A stretch of 64,000 nt of DNA from assembly GCA_037013495.1 (NCBI GenBank), contig CM072806.1:1736001-1800000 (forward strand), written 5' to 3'. The DNA is from Hippophae tibetana. Its lineage: Eukaryota > Streptophyta > Magnoliopsida > Rosales > Elaeagnaceae. A program made the translations under genes and the position numbers. This document shows positions 39,127-50,802 of this stretch, piece by piece (position 1 is the first letter of the stretch; the number at the start of each line of letters is the position of its first letter). The notes under the pieces are model-generated. The model was given only the letters and a program-made list of their open reading frames with translations, did not search any database and had not been told where the DNA came from.

Positions 39127-39589
39127 TGTCAGTTACATTTGTACTACTAACAACCAAGCAGGGCATTCCATTTAACCACCAAAAACCAAAACAAAACGAA
39201 ATCTTCAAAAGAAGTCACTGCTTTTAATCAAAAACATGGAATGGAGCGTGTTCAGCTTCAACAATAGAATAGATAGTAAGTATAACACATGAAAGAAGAC
39301 GACGACTCAAAGTTTTAATCTTATGTTCGAGAAAGAAACAAAAACAATACCCTCCTTTTATTCATTATCTGCTTCAAACCCAGTAAAATCAGATTCTAAT
39401 TTTTAACATGAACGGGAACCATAAGATTATTTTCTTCCTATACTTTCACAAACCCAAAAGAATCTTATCTCAATGAAAATTAGTGAGAGCACAAACCACT
39501 GCATCACTAAAGAGTCGAGAACAACAGATCTAAAATCACTAGAAGATTAAACCATAAATCAAAACACAAACTCAGAGAATAATACATAC

Positions 39590-39740
39590 CTCCTAATGAA
39601 AATTTGAATAAAATGAACAAGAATCAATTCCAGATTCAGATAAGAAATCAGCCCAGACGAAGAAAACTTGATACAAATCAAGAAATCCTTGGTGGGATTG
39701 TTGTACCAACAGTTTCTCAGCTAATGAAACAAACAACAGA
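39590..39740 (-). other. LNK3: Probable 5' UTR exon of the LNK3-like gene
   Basis: On the minus strand, pyrimidine-rich sequence lies downstream of a TATA-like box and ends at a strong donor (AGGAG|GTATGT). The plus-strand frame at 39604-39789 is a shadow of this leader. The start at about 39740 is estimated from TATA spacing. Confidence 0.5.
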
Positions 39741-39765
39741 GGCGACTGAGATTTGGGCAGTCCAA

Positions 39766-39772
39766 ATTTATA
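39766..39772 (-). promoter_or_regulatory. LNK3: TATA-like box of the LNK3-like gene
   Basis: TATAAAT on the minus strand (ATTTATA on plus), about 30 bases before the estimated leader start. Confidence 0.4.
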
Positions 39773-39966
39773 ATATTTATGTCAAGTAGATACACACTGT
39801 TTGTCTGAAGGAAGCAACATACTACCCCAGCTAAAATTCAAAAGCCACTTGCAGTCCTAGAAAAGCTAGAAAGAGAAAGAGTACATGTTTAATAGATTTG
39901 TGGCTGAGAAACAAGGAGTGAGCTAGTGGCTGAGAGGTGTCCATCTAAAACTATATTACTATTGGT

Positions 39967-39974
39967 CCACGTGG
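39967..39974. promoter_or_regulatory. LNK3: G-box CCACGTGG upstream of the LNK3-like gene
   Basis: A perfect palindromic G-box about 200 bp upstream of the TATA-like box. G-boxes bind PIF, HY5 and related light-signalling factors, which suits a light-responsive clock gene. The site is seen directly; function is inferred. Confidence 0.5.
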
Positions 39975-42520
39975 CTTATTCATGGTATAGAACGGCTTCG
40001 TGATTTGGCCCACTTGTCATGAATCGCATCCTAGAATTTCACTTCCAACAGAACCCCCCAAAACTTAAATATTTACAAATTCAGCTGTCTATTTTTAATA
40101 TAATAATTGCGTAGCTAATTTCGTGCTTTAGACGTGACACGCTGTACCCATAAAAGGATTTCACGTACCGAAGATGCCGAAATTGGTCCTGAAGTTACTG
40201 AGTACGTGTCTTATCTTATCGACTTCGCATCATGTGCTAAAAGTAAAAACTTTTATACCAATTATATTCATATTTATACAGTAAATTTTAATTATTTTTA
40301 AAAAATAATAATACTATTTATATTAAAATATATTCTTCGTATGTAAACATTCATATATAATAATAAATAAATAAATTTTTACTTTATTAAAATAACAATT
40401 TATAATAAAATAATTATATATTAATTAAGATATATATGCAAATTCAGTTTTTTTAACTTTTATTTAAAAATTGCTCGCCAAAAGGACGCGTGTTCTTGAC
40501 ATTTTAAGGCAAACCAAAAAGGAAACAAGGATGCCAATCACATCACCCCGTAGGCCAGTAGTCGGTAAATATGACGCAGCATATTTTCTTGAATTTGGGT
40601 CTAAATCCTTCCCTATTTTAAAGAGGAGGGAATGTATATGCAAGGTGTCATTAATTAATATTTTAGATAAGGTTTATATATGAGTTAATTATTAAAAATA
40701 TTTAAAATATTTCAAGAGTTATCTACTATGATAAAAATATTTTTAATTAATAATAATTTTTTAATAAAATTATATCATGTATATTCGAGGTAACTTTTCA
40801 TATATGTATATATAATTATAACTATTTAAATATTTTAGATATTTTTATAACTCACTCTATATATTATCAATATAAAATATAATTAAATCACTTAATATTT
40901 TACAATAATATATTTAAAAAAATACACGTGATATAATTATATTAAAAGATTAAATAGCACTTATTCATCGGGTGACGAACAAATTATAAATACTCGTAAG
41001 TGATCAATAATAACTTACTAATAAATTTATCCCAAGATCAATTTATCACAAATTTAAAATGATTTTAAATTAACTACTTATTTTTTTAAAACTAATAAAT
41101 TATTAAAATAAAACAATTGAAAAAGTATAAAATAGATCAAATAACTAATTAAATAACTAACTTAATGAAAAGCAATAAGAGAATTTTAATTAAAAAAATG
41201 AGAAAATTAATAAAAAAATTAATTAGCTAACATTATTTAGGTTAATTTAACAATAATCATTAAGTTGATATTTTCTTTAATCTTAATTAATCCATGATTA
41301 ATTTATAATTAAAGATATCAAGAAACAAGAACAAAAAATAATCTCAAACTTTGATTAAAAAAAATAACCTATCAATCTAAAATAATCATGGTAGCATAAA
41401 TAAAATTTCATAAATATATTTAACCACGCATAATTAAACTTAAAATCTTAATAAAATTATTAAAGACATCATTTTTACATTCCAATTTATATAAAAACTA
41501 AAGAATAAAATATTCTTAATAATACAAATACACAAAACTCTTGAATTAGTTGCTCTTCTTTCTTCAAAAGCTTAAAATAATTACTTAACAGTGGTAGATT
41601 TCCTATCTTAATTGCTGATGCAATTTTAGTATTTTTCTCTCTAATTTATGTACAAAATTTGGTTCAAATGGGACTTAAAACAACTTAAATAGGTTACGTA
41701 TTAACCTAGGAACATTTTGGACCATTAGAAGATAAAATTTGATGGTTTAAATGTATTTTTCTTAAAGAAAAACATTAACAGTGGTGAATAAGTGTGCTAA
41801 AACGACGTCAAAATAACATCATATTATGCATTAGACTCACCAAAGAAAACAACATCGTTCAGGGGCTGTTGGCACGTGTTGGGATGCAAAATGATGTTGT
41901 TTTAAGGCTCGTTTTCTAAGTGTATCCTGATCCATTCTACGTGCATGTGCATCCACTGGATTGATTTCAATATGGGCCATTCTACTTTACTAAGTACATC
42001 CATATGTGTGTTATGTTCATCCATGAACCTTTTTCTTTCACATTTTTGCCCTTGATTTCTTCTAGAAGTAGTCATAAAAACTTCTAGATACAACCACTAG
42101 CCTTTATAAATTTATAAAAATCCAAAAATGTTTTAGAAAATTTTCAAAAAATTGTAAAAACTCTCCAAATATTTATTAACTTGTAAACTAACAAAAATAC
42201 ACTAAAAATAATAAAATTGTTAAATAATTATAAAAATATAACAAAATATTAAGACATGTATTGATTTATCATTAGACATAACATTATGGGTATAATTATA
42301 ACAACTTACATATTTTTGAAATTTTTGCAGCTTATCTTATACATTGTGTGCTTGAAACGTAGTTAACACTTTAAATATATGCTATATTAATTAAAAAAAT
42401 AAACAAAGTTTAAACACATGAATTACTATATAGAATATTAATATATTTATTAGTTGAGGTATTAATTATCAACTTGATGTAAAGTTAAAAATATTTGATA
42501 ATAAAATAATTATATTATTG
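39975..42520. other. Gene-poor intergenic DNA
   Basis: Strongly AT-rich. A less biased block at 41780-42110 contains AAAACGACGTC and a minus-strand open frame (41902-42093) matching nothing known. It may be a decayed LTR or regulatory fragment. No gene is supported. Confidence 0.5.
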
Positions 42521-42960
42521 TTTGAATATTCTGATCGTTTCGATGCCTCGACCACGCAAGTCGCTCAAGCCAAGTCACCAACCCAAGATGAAAGGAAAAG
42601 CACCCCAGATGTACTACCAGTAGATTAGCCCGAGCTCAATGATTAACTTGAGCTTAGCGACCAGTTCAAGCTTAATGGTTGGCATGAGTTGGGGTAGACC
42701 CCAACCCCTAATAAATTATACTTTATGCCAATTATACCCTTTTTACCTGTAAATATGTGTACGCGTTATATAATTGACACATGTATAGATAATGTTCTAT
42801 AAATAGATGAACCTTATATAAGATCCACACATTTAGTCAATTGTTTCAACCTTTCTCTAAGTTCTCTCTCTGAAATCAAATCGAATCTTAACAATAATCA
42901 CTTACTAATATAAAATTAATTAAATTGTAGAATGTAGTCGTAATACTTTTCTTATAAATA
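42520..42960 (+). mobile_element. Probable LTR fragment (Gypsy-like)
   Basis: A GC-richer block with CTCGACCACGCAAGTCGC and CCCAACCCC is followed by a TATA box TATAAATA at about 42798. Then come TTGTTTCAACC and TTCTCTAAGTTCTCTCTCTG, the usual layout of a plant LTR promoter and R-U5 region. No partner LTR or pol was found nearby. Superfamily assignment is weak. Confidence 0.4.
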
Positions 42961-43079
42961 CTTTAGGCATTATGTTATTTTTTGTAAAATTTATGTCAAT
43001 GTTGGTGATATTCGTGAACAAAATATATAATTGTAATTTTAGTTTCTAATTATATCTTAGAAGAATATTTTCAAGCCAA

Positions 43080-44250
43080 AAAAACTAGTGTGCCTCAACG
43101 ATCACATATCAAGTATATTTATATTCTCATCCACGTTAGGTTGTATATTAGACACAATAAGAAAAATATATATTTGAGCCACTTGATCGATCGTGTGTAT
43201 ACTGGATTGAACAAGTAATAAACTTGATTAATTTGATTTTAATGTATGACTAGATCGATCAAGGGATATAATGGATCGGTCCACTTGTTTTTAAATATTG
43301 GTTAAATTTATTCTAGATTGATCGAGTGGATGTCTGATCGAGCAACCATTTATCTAATTTTAAAACGTATTTTTAATACAAAATAGATTGGTTTTTTACA
43401 ATATTGTCCTTATTTTTTAAAAGTGTTTTAATCAATTTTATGGATAATATGGTAATTTCACTTTAACCTAATATACTTCAAAGTATTTTATAAATACAAC
43501 CTAAACACACATTTGAAATTAAACCACATAATGGTTATTGTGCTTATTTCTTTATATTTTGTTCTCTATTGTTTTGAAAATATAATATTATAATTTTTTA
43601 GGTTTTTTTATTTAGTTAATCTATCAAACATGTTTTGTTTGATTAATTAATATGCCTAATAGGTTTATGTTTGGTTATATGTTCTTATAACTTCTTCTTT
43701 ATTTTCGTTATTGAATTTTTAGATGTAATAATTATGTGTTGACATACCATAATTATTTGGTTTGATTATCAATCTTTAAAGAATCTATTTTTATTAAACC
43801 TGTGCTTAAACTGATTGTTCTAGAATTGCTAATTGTTTTTTATTTATCTAATATATTGTTTAACTCAACTAGTTAGGATTTTTCATTATTGAATATGATA
43901 TAAGACACATACTTATACTTGTGTTTATGTGCTAGCGATACGGTTTTGATTAACTCATTAGACTTGAGTTTATCGGAATGCTAGTCTATATCTGAACGTC
44001 TATCTTATAGAGATTATGATTAAAGTAGCGGCTTGTAAGTAGATTACTCAAGGGCATTACCTAGATGGATAGTTTGAATCCTAATCTTGTAACTGGATTC
44101 TTATTTATCATAGTGGATAGTTCGATAATTTGGTGGCTTTTCTCTTAGGTGATTGGTGTGGCCTAGGCCGTTTCCATTTAAAAATCTCATGTGTTAATCT
44201 TTTTATTTTCACATTACTTTACGTACATGTGATTTGTTGTTTGACTACTT
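43080..44250 (+). mobile_element. Probable decayed Copia-type LTR region
   Basis: Contains repeated GATCGATC-rich text (43180-43350). At 44030-44210 there is a segment (AGTAGCGGCTTGTAAGTAG, GGTGGCTTTTCTCTTAGG, CCATTTAAAAATCTC) that resembles the R-U5 end of some Copia LTRs. There is no coding sequence. The call rests on resemblance only. Confidence 0.3.
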
Positions 44251-45029
44251 ACGAAATTTTAATTTATCATACTTTCACTAATTAGATATTTAGATTCATA
44301 ACTAAAAAGAAACCTTTAATTTAATTAAATTATATAGCAATTACATGTAAAATTTCATTTATATGTAGAATTTTATTCGATAAATGTTAATTTCATAGCA
44401 TAATAATATTTTTATAATTGAATTTTCTTTTTAACCCTCTTCCAAGTAATGCATATATGTTTTTAATTAAACTATATCGTTAATCAATTTAATATTTTGG
44501 TTTCTTAATTATTTTTTTCATAATATTACATTCACTATATTTTTAAATTTAATAGCTTTAGTAGATAATAGACTAAATATATTAAACATTAAAAGTTAAG
44601 GAACTACATAATGCAAAATTTTAGTTCTTTTAACACATTAATTATGACTTTTACCGTGTAATTTAATATAGTTTTTAAATTTGAACTAAATATATTAAAT
44701 TTAAAGGACAATGGATGTAATATTACAAAAAAGTATAGAGACCAATGTGTAATATTACCGTGCAATGCACGTATATTTTTACAAAATATTTGTTTTTAAA
44801 GGGTCAAAAGTGAAATTAATTTAATAACAATCATATAAAAAGAGAAAAATTTTATTTGGCCTAATTCTAATATATAAATAGCAAATTCTTCCATTATTTC
44901 ATATGCTACTAACAAACTAACTATTGAAGTGAATTATTTTTCACATATACACTACAATATGTAGCAACCTCTTATATAGGTTGAAAAAAACTTAAATGCT
45001 AAGGAAAACTATCTAGCTGACATATACAA
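44251..45029. other. AT-rich intergenic DNA, no gene seen
   Basis: AT-rich with no ORF and no recognised repeat. Confidence 0.5.
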
Positions 45030-45460
45030 GTTTGAATATTAAAAATGTAACTAACTAACTAACTAGCATTTATAATACAATAGTCCAGCAACCTTCCTCA
45101 AATTGGTGGCATGACAACACTAATGATCTTTGAGAAAGTGATGATCAAGTTTAATATGTTTTATGCAGGCATGCAAAAAATGATTTTGAGCAAGATAATT
45201 AACACTCATAGAGTAAAGGCTTGGATTGTATGATCACATTTAACCTGGAGAGAAGAGGTTGAAGCCACAATAGTTTGGTGATAGCATAGGTAGGAGCACA
45301 ATACTATGATATGGAGGATTGTAAAACAACCTACCACTTAGCACAATTTCAAGAGATCAAACTATTACCAAAGAAAATGCAATAAGTATTAGGCCTATCA
45401 TCATCATAGCTACCCTTGTCAACATCATTGAAAGCAACTAAGATATAAGAAAATCATGGT
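45030..45460 (-). pseudogene. Heavily decayed Copia RNase H relic
   Basis: The minus strand reads AFNDVDKGSYDDDRPNTYC and then FFGNSLIS, recalling the Copia RNase H block around D-A-D-W-A-G and R-S-T-S-G-Y. Further on comes LDHHFLKDH, the decayed form of the block before the polyprotein end. Several stops and shifts are present. It is a different, older copy than the relics at 24 kb and 33-39 kb. Confidence 0.7.
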
Positions 45461-45787
45461 TTAATGCGCCATTAACATAACGTAAAATTTGTTTAAGAAA
45501 ATATGCATGTGTGCTCACGGGTTCTATTTTAAATATTTTTTGAAATTTTAGACTTCTAGTATACTTTTTCACAATTAGTGAAGTTGTAGTGTCTTATCAA
45601 AAATTTAATGAATTTTTGTATACTTTTATCATATTTAGTGTACTACTACCTTTTATCCTTATTTAAATAGATATATTTACATCATAATTCTTTTTTGTCA
45701 TGTTTTAGGTGATTATTAGCAAAGATGAACTCACAAAAAGGGTCTAGCACGTGATCCAATTATGAATTTTTACTTTTTATTTCAATA
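45461..45787. other. AT-rich spacer
   Basis: No ORF or recognised motif; it probably continues the decayed element to its left. Confidence 0.4.
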
Positions 45788-46141
45788 TGTATTAATTATT
45801 TATTTCCTAAATTTCTTGTATAATAGTATCTTTTTTTATATTTTTGTCTAGAGTTTTAATATTTATAATAGCAAATCATGTCTTACAAATATAAAGAATT
45901 ATCAATTGAGGGACAATCGAATTAGAAACAGTTGCATAAATGTTTCATACGGTGTCCTATCAGATGTATTAATTATTTATTTTCTAAATTTCTTATATAA
46001 CAGTATCTCTTTTTATGTTTTTGTCTAGAGTTTTAATATTTATAATAACAAATCATGTCTTACAAATATAAAGAATTATCAATTGAGGGACAATCTAATT
46101 AGAAACAATTGCATGGAAGTTTCGTAATGTATCCTATAGGA
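45788..46141 (+). repeat. Tandem duplication, two units of about 177 bp
   Basis: Unit 1 begins at 45788 and unit 2 at 45965 with TGTATTAATTATTTATTT. Both contain GTCTAGAGTTTTAATATTT, AAATCATGTCTTACAAAT and TATCAATTGAGGGACAATC in order. They differ by only a few bases each. Confidence 0.9.
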
Positions 46142-46290
46142 TGGAAGGCACACAGTTCGAATCTTGGAGGTAGTGTCTCCACGATATACTGTAGACGTGG
46201 CCAAGCCATCAGCTCTCAATTAATAGCTTTTTATAATTGTTGATGATTCAAGAGGTATGATAGCACCCCAAATGGTGACTTTTTTTTACC
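46130..46290 (+). mobile_element. Possible SINE-like fragment with a tRNA-type B box
   Basis: CAGTTCGAATCTTGG near 46151 resembles a tRNA B box (GGTTCGANNCC), followed by about 100 bases ending near a T run. No convincing A box or acceptor stem fold was found, so it is not a tRNA gene. Confidence 0.25.
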
Positions 46291-49200
46291 AACAAATATA
46301 AAGATTTTTTTCTTACATAATAGGTTATATTAGTATATTATATATTTTATTGTGTTGATATAAATTAACAATTTACATTTAACTATATTTTAAAAAAATA
46401 TGGTGACATTTTCTTTATAATTTTATTAGTTATGGTGCTTCTTTTGCTGTTTAATCTTTTTACTTCCTCCAACCTTCTTCTGGTCAGAACGACTCTAACT
46501 AGTATCATAGATCATATACAGTCGACATAGTTTTAAGATTTTTCAAACCTTAATCATATTGTTATTATTTTATCTACTTTAGTTTTTTATTATTATAGTA
46601 CGTTTATATTTATTGGCATTATTATGTTTGTTTTGATAATTATTATTTTAACAAGAGATAAAGCTAAAAGAACATCTTTGAATAGAGATATAGAGATATT
46701 GTAACATTAAAATTATGATTTTTTCTATAAAATTTGGAAAAAAATACTCTCTTACAATTAAGGTTTTAATTTGTATGTCAATACTAAAAACATTTATAAC
46801 AAAGATAACTACCCATCTTAATTAATTTTGTGGATCGATCTCGTGATTAGTAAACATTATGCTACGAATGAAATAAAGGAATTGGTTATTTAGATTTCCT
46901 AGATGTCTTAAAACACTTTTTGCATTGAGAAAAACTTTAAGAAAATGGTTATCATTAATTAACTAGTTAAAATTTATTTTGATGATTAATGTAATATAAT
47001 AGTATTCATTTCCTAAAAAACTTTGTCAACCACCCATCCCAATTTCCTAGCAATGTACTAGTTCGAACTCTTCGGTTATAACGGACAATATTGCATAGAT
47101 GACTCCATTTTAAAGGTTCTTTTATTTTTGAACATTTTATTATATTTGAATATATGTTCAAAAATATTTTATTTTATACATATGTTAAAAAGTACAAAAT
47201 TTATTGAAGCTTTGGCAACTCCATGATAAATGATCGCCGAAACAACCACAAATCATAATAAATATTTCTTCAAGTATGTTTTTAGACAATTGACACCACT
47301 TTTAAATTTGTATTCAAATGAATTTTATTTTTGAATACCAATATAATTTTGAATATAAATTAACTAGAGTAAAAATTTGAAGGTATTGATGAAGAGGCAA
47401 AATTGTTGAAATGCATGTACAGGCTCTAGCTTAAAACCTAACAAGAATGACCTAAATAACACCATATTATAAAAATTATTCATTTTAGCCAAACTAACAA
47501 TTATAAAACCCAAAACTCATAGTTTTAATGTTGCATTAAGTGAGATTTTATCAAATTATCCTTTAATAGTCTCTCACTATTCATGCATTTACAACCAAAT
47601 CAATTACACTATTCTCCATCATCGATCCCTTGAAAATCCTCCATCATCAACAAATTTCACAACCAAATCACTTTAATATTTTGAGCGAATATCAGCTAGA
47701 AAAATATTAGGAGCATATATTTGTTACAAAACTAATAAACATAAATCCTATCAACAAACAAAAATTAATCAAAAAATATGATGTTGAACCAATATCTAAG
47801 TTCTTGATTTTTTACCTCTAATATCGAAAGAAGAGACATAACAAAAATACAAACTAATGTTGGATCAAGTTTTGCATATAAGTGTTTATCAATTACTTGA
47901 TTCTCTATACATTTGTTTTATGCTTTTCAATTCACTGATTTTTTTTTCTTTGTACATTTGATTTTGAGTGTTTCATCCATCACTTGATCCCCTAACAGTC
48001 TTCCTAGCTATATTCCTTTAAAAAAAATTATGTATAAGGATTAAGTGAAATTTTTCTTTTATATTCTTGTATATATTACAAGTCCAACCATACTGATGAG
48101 AGAAAGTTTGGTTAGTCTGATTAGTATGAATCTCATATTGCAATCAATCACCTTGATAGGAAAGAAAGTCTAGCCATATTGAGAAGCCCCATCGAAGAAT
48201 ATAATTAGAGTACAAATTAGGATAGTCGGGCCTGAGGCATAAGTCAATATACAAAGAGTTATCATTACAAGGGAGGTGATACCTAGATAGAGAAGAGGAA
48301 GAGGACTCACTCCATTTCTCTTTATGTCCGACCTAGCTTTAAGAATTATTTGGGGTATAGTAGCTCAATTAATCAAATGGAACCCAAATCAAACACGAAT
48401 CAAATTAAATTCAAACCAAATTCGGACCAACTCAAATAACTCAAAAAAATTGAGCTAGGTTCAGGCTAGCCTATTATCTCGAAATCAAATTAAAAATGTT
48501 GCGATTTATGATACATATCTAAAATGATGTGATTTATGATACATATCTAAAATGTTGTGGATGATATTATGACTTGAAATTGTTGAAGTTTAAAATATAG
48601 CATAGATTATTTTGAATCTTAATATTTGAATGATTATTTAACACGATGTTACTAATGTGTGATTTTTTTGTGACTAACTAGTTGTTATAACATTATTTTT
48701 CTCATTTTTGTAGTTTCATATAATGATGTTTGTACTAATAAGCTTTAATATCATTCAAAATATCTTTTGATTTAAAAACAAAACAATTAACTAAAAAACA
48801 ACAATTAACCATTCAAATTAGTTTAGGTCAATTTGAACTGGCTTATTTGTGTTTGGTTTGGGATTGTGCTCACCTTTATTGACTCAAATTAAATTCGATT
48901 TTAACTAGAGTTAGACCAATTTAAGTTGGGCTAACTTAAGTCAGCTTCAACCCACACAGACTGTCACCCTTAATGATAAGCATCATAGTGCAAGGAATTG
49001 TAACAAAATAGAGGGAACATAACATTTATTCTTGACACAACCAACCTTTAAATCCATTCACTTATAAAGTTAAATATACATATACTGCATAAGATTAAAA
49101 TCATGGGTGTAGAGCTATCATTTTATGCATAAATGCTATTGAAAAGAAATACACAAAGAAATATTCTAGATGATACAATGATATGTTAAAATCAAATGAA

Positions 49201-50088
49201 GGAATCATGATTGTAACTTTATTTTCAACGAGCATTAATACAAATGAAAGTGATCTCTCAAGTAGCATACACACACATAATGTTTATAAAATCTTTGAAA
49301 CAATTTACAATAATTTGTAAGATATTAGGTTAACTCATATTTTTCTATTCATGGAGAAATATTAAGAATAGATAAAATAACATGTGCATTACATTTTAAT
49401 CATTATATTCAAACAATTTCTAAGCATATGTCGTAGTATTAATATTGCTTGAATCAAAATGACATTTACCTTAAACTATTAAAAAATCGTTAAAATCTAA
49501 TAATATCTTAATTTCTTAATATTGAACAGCATATTTTTAATAAAATTATTTGACATATTATTATTATTTTATTTGGGTAATGTCAAAATGATCTATTAGT
49601 TTTGATAAGTTGTATATTAAGTTATTAAGTAGTACAAGGTTTATTAAGTTTGTAGATTAGCATGACACAAATCTTAATAGACTTAATGTTATATTTTTTA
49701 AATATAATAGATCTATGATGTATTATAAATAATACATTAAATGTTTGTTAAGTTTGAAAAATATGTCTATTATGTTTTTAAAATTAAAACATCTTAGATA
49801 TTTATAAATTTTTAATGTCCTATTTTTTTAAAATTAATAAAATTCTAATATAATATCTAAAAATTAGTAAATTTGAGTGTTAGATCTATCTCACCTAATA
49901 AATTTTTAGTATCTTTTTTTCTTAATTTTACTGAGAAAACTATTCAATTAGATTAAATAATTTTTAATTATTATCTAATGTTTTTAATACTTTTAGATAA
50001 ATTCTTCATACATATTTATACTTTTACATAATTTCTCGTGAATCAAATAATCCTCGATATTTTTGTAAACTCAAATTCTCAATATATT
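46291..50088. other. Intergenic AT-rich DNA upstream of CFAP20
   Basis: No supportable gene. Local repeat-like text occurs at 48345-48480 and 48780-48975. The second stretch ends ACTGTCACCCTTAAT, which resembles a hAT-type terminus (AAGGGTGACAGT), but no matching left end was found. Confidence 0.5.
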
Positions 50089-50095
50089 TATAAAG
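50089..50095 (+). promoter_or_regulatory. CFAP20: TATA-like box of CFAP20
   Basis: TATAAAG about 30 bases before a GC-richer leader. A transcription start near 50120 is estimated. Confidence 0.4.
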
Positions 50096-50119
50096 ATCGA
50101 TATTATAATCCAGGCTACC

Positions 50120-50257
50120 AACGCACCAAGGTTGGATTTTGTTCATGTTCTTATGTTCATCCATCCCGCATACAACGTCGTAAAGGTCATCGTTTTATTT
50201 CTCCAACTTCGTCTCTGTATTTACGGCGATATAATATCTCAATCTATCTTTTTCAAG
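50120..50257 (+). other. CFAP20: Probable 5' UTR exon of CFAP20
   Basis: A leader with CATCGTTTTATTTCTCCAAC ends at the donor TTTCAAG|GTACC (50257). The matching acceptor TATTTCAG ends at 50775, 27 bases before the start codon. The open frame at 50038-50334 spans the leader and runs into the intron, so it is not counted as a gene. Confidence 0.5.
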
Positions 50258-50802
50258 GTACCTCTCTTTTGGTTTCAGGAATAGTGGACTCGTTTTTGAG
50301 TTATCTCGTACCTGAGAACCCTAGAATTTTTTAGTTTTATTTTATATTTTGTGGGTACTCTTTTCCCCCGACATTCGTTCACTTAAAAATATTTGCAGTA
50401 GCACTTTGATTTCTTATTTTACCTCATTATTGCCTTGGTTTTTTTATTTCTCTGGAGGTTTCGCTAATTTTCAAGTTTTTACCCAATTTTGAATTTACTT
50501 CTATCCACGAGTAGTTTTTTTTAAGCCACAATTTTGCGTCATCAAACTTCAATAACGTAACAGTTACAATATTATTACTATTTCCCTTGAATTTATGTAG
50601 TTAAGTCATTGTTTTCGGAGCTTTATACAAGTTTATTGTATTTTGTTCCTTATCAACCCTAATTTAATTTTATCTCTGAACGGCCTACTATTCTTAAACT
50701 GTTGTATGTTGTCAATTAGAAATTATGAAAAGATTGAAACGCGAGAATTACATATGGGGTTATTATTTATTTCAGGTGAAGACAATCGCTAGCGAGTAAA
50801 CA

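Larger units (their letters stand above)
32801..39589 (-). other. LNK3: 5' UTR intron of the LNK3-like gene, hosting a Copia element
   Basis: On the minus strand a donor AGGAG|GTATGT at 39590/39589 faces an acceptor CTCTTTCAG ending at 32801, ten bases before the ATG. The 6.8-kb intron contains a 5.9-kb Copia element, leaving about 0.9 kb of original sequence. That part has a repeated phrase (AAGTTTGTAGAGT and ATCCAAAAGGTTAA at about 32994-33034 and again at about 33133-33179). The boundaries are inferred from splice signals; no transcript evidence is available. Confidence 0.55.

Noticed and set aside
39604..39789. 61-codon plus-strand frame
   Set aside because: It is opposite the LNK3-like leader exon and has a low-complexity composition.
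41902..42093. Minus-strand open frame with repeated Met-His words
   Set aside because: No family resemblance; it lies in repeat-derived DNA.
46145..46220. tRNA gene suggested by GTTCGAATC
   Set aside because: No cloverleaf, A box or acceptor stem; at best a SINE-like fragment.
50038..50334. Open frame as a separate small gene
   Set aside because: It spans the TATA-like box, leader and intron donor of CFAP20 and matches no family.
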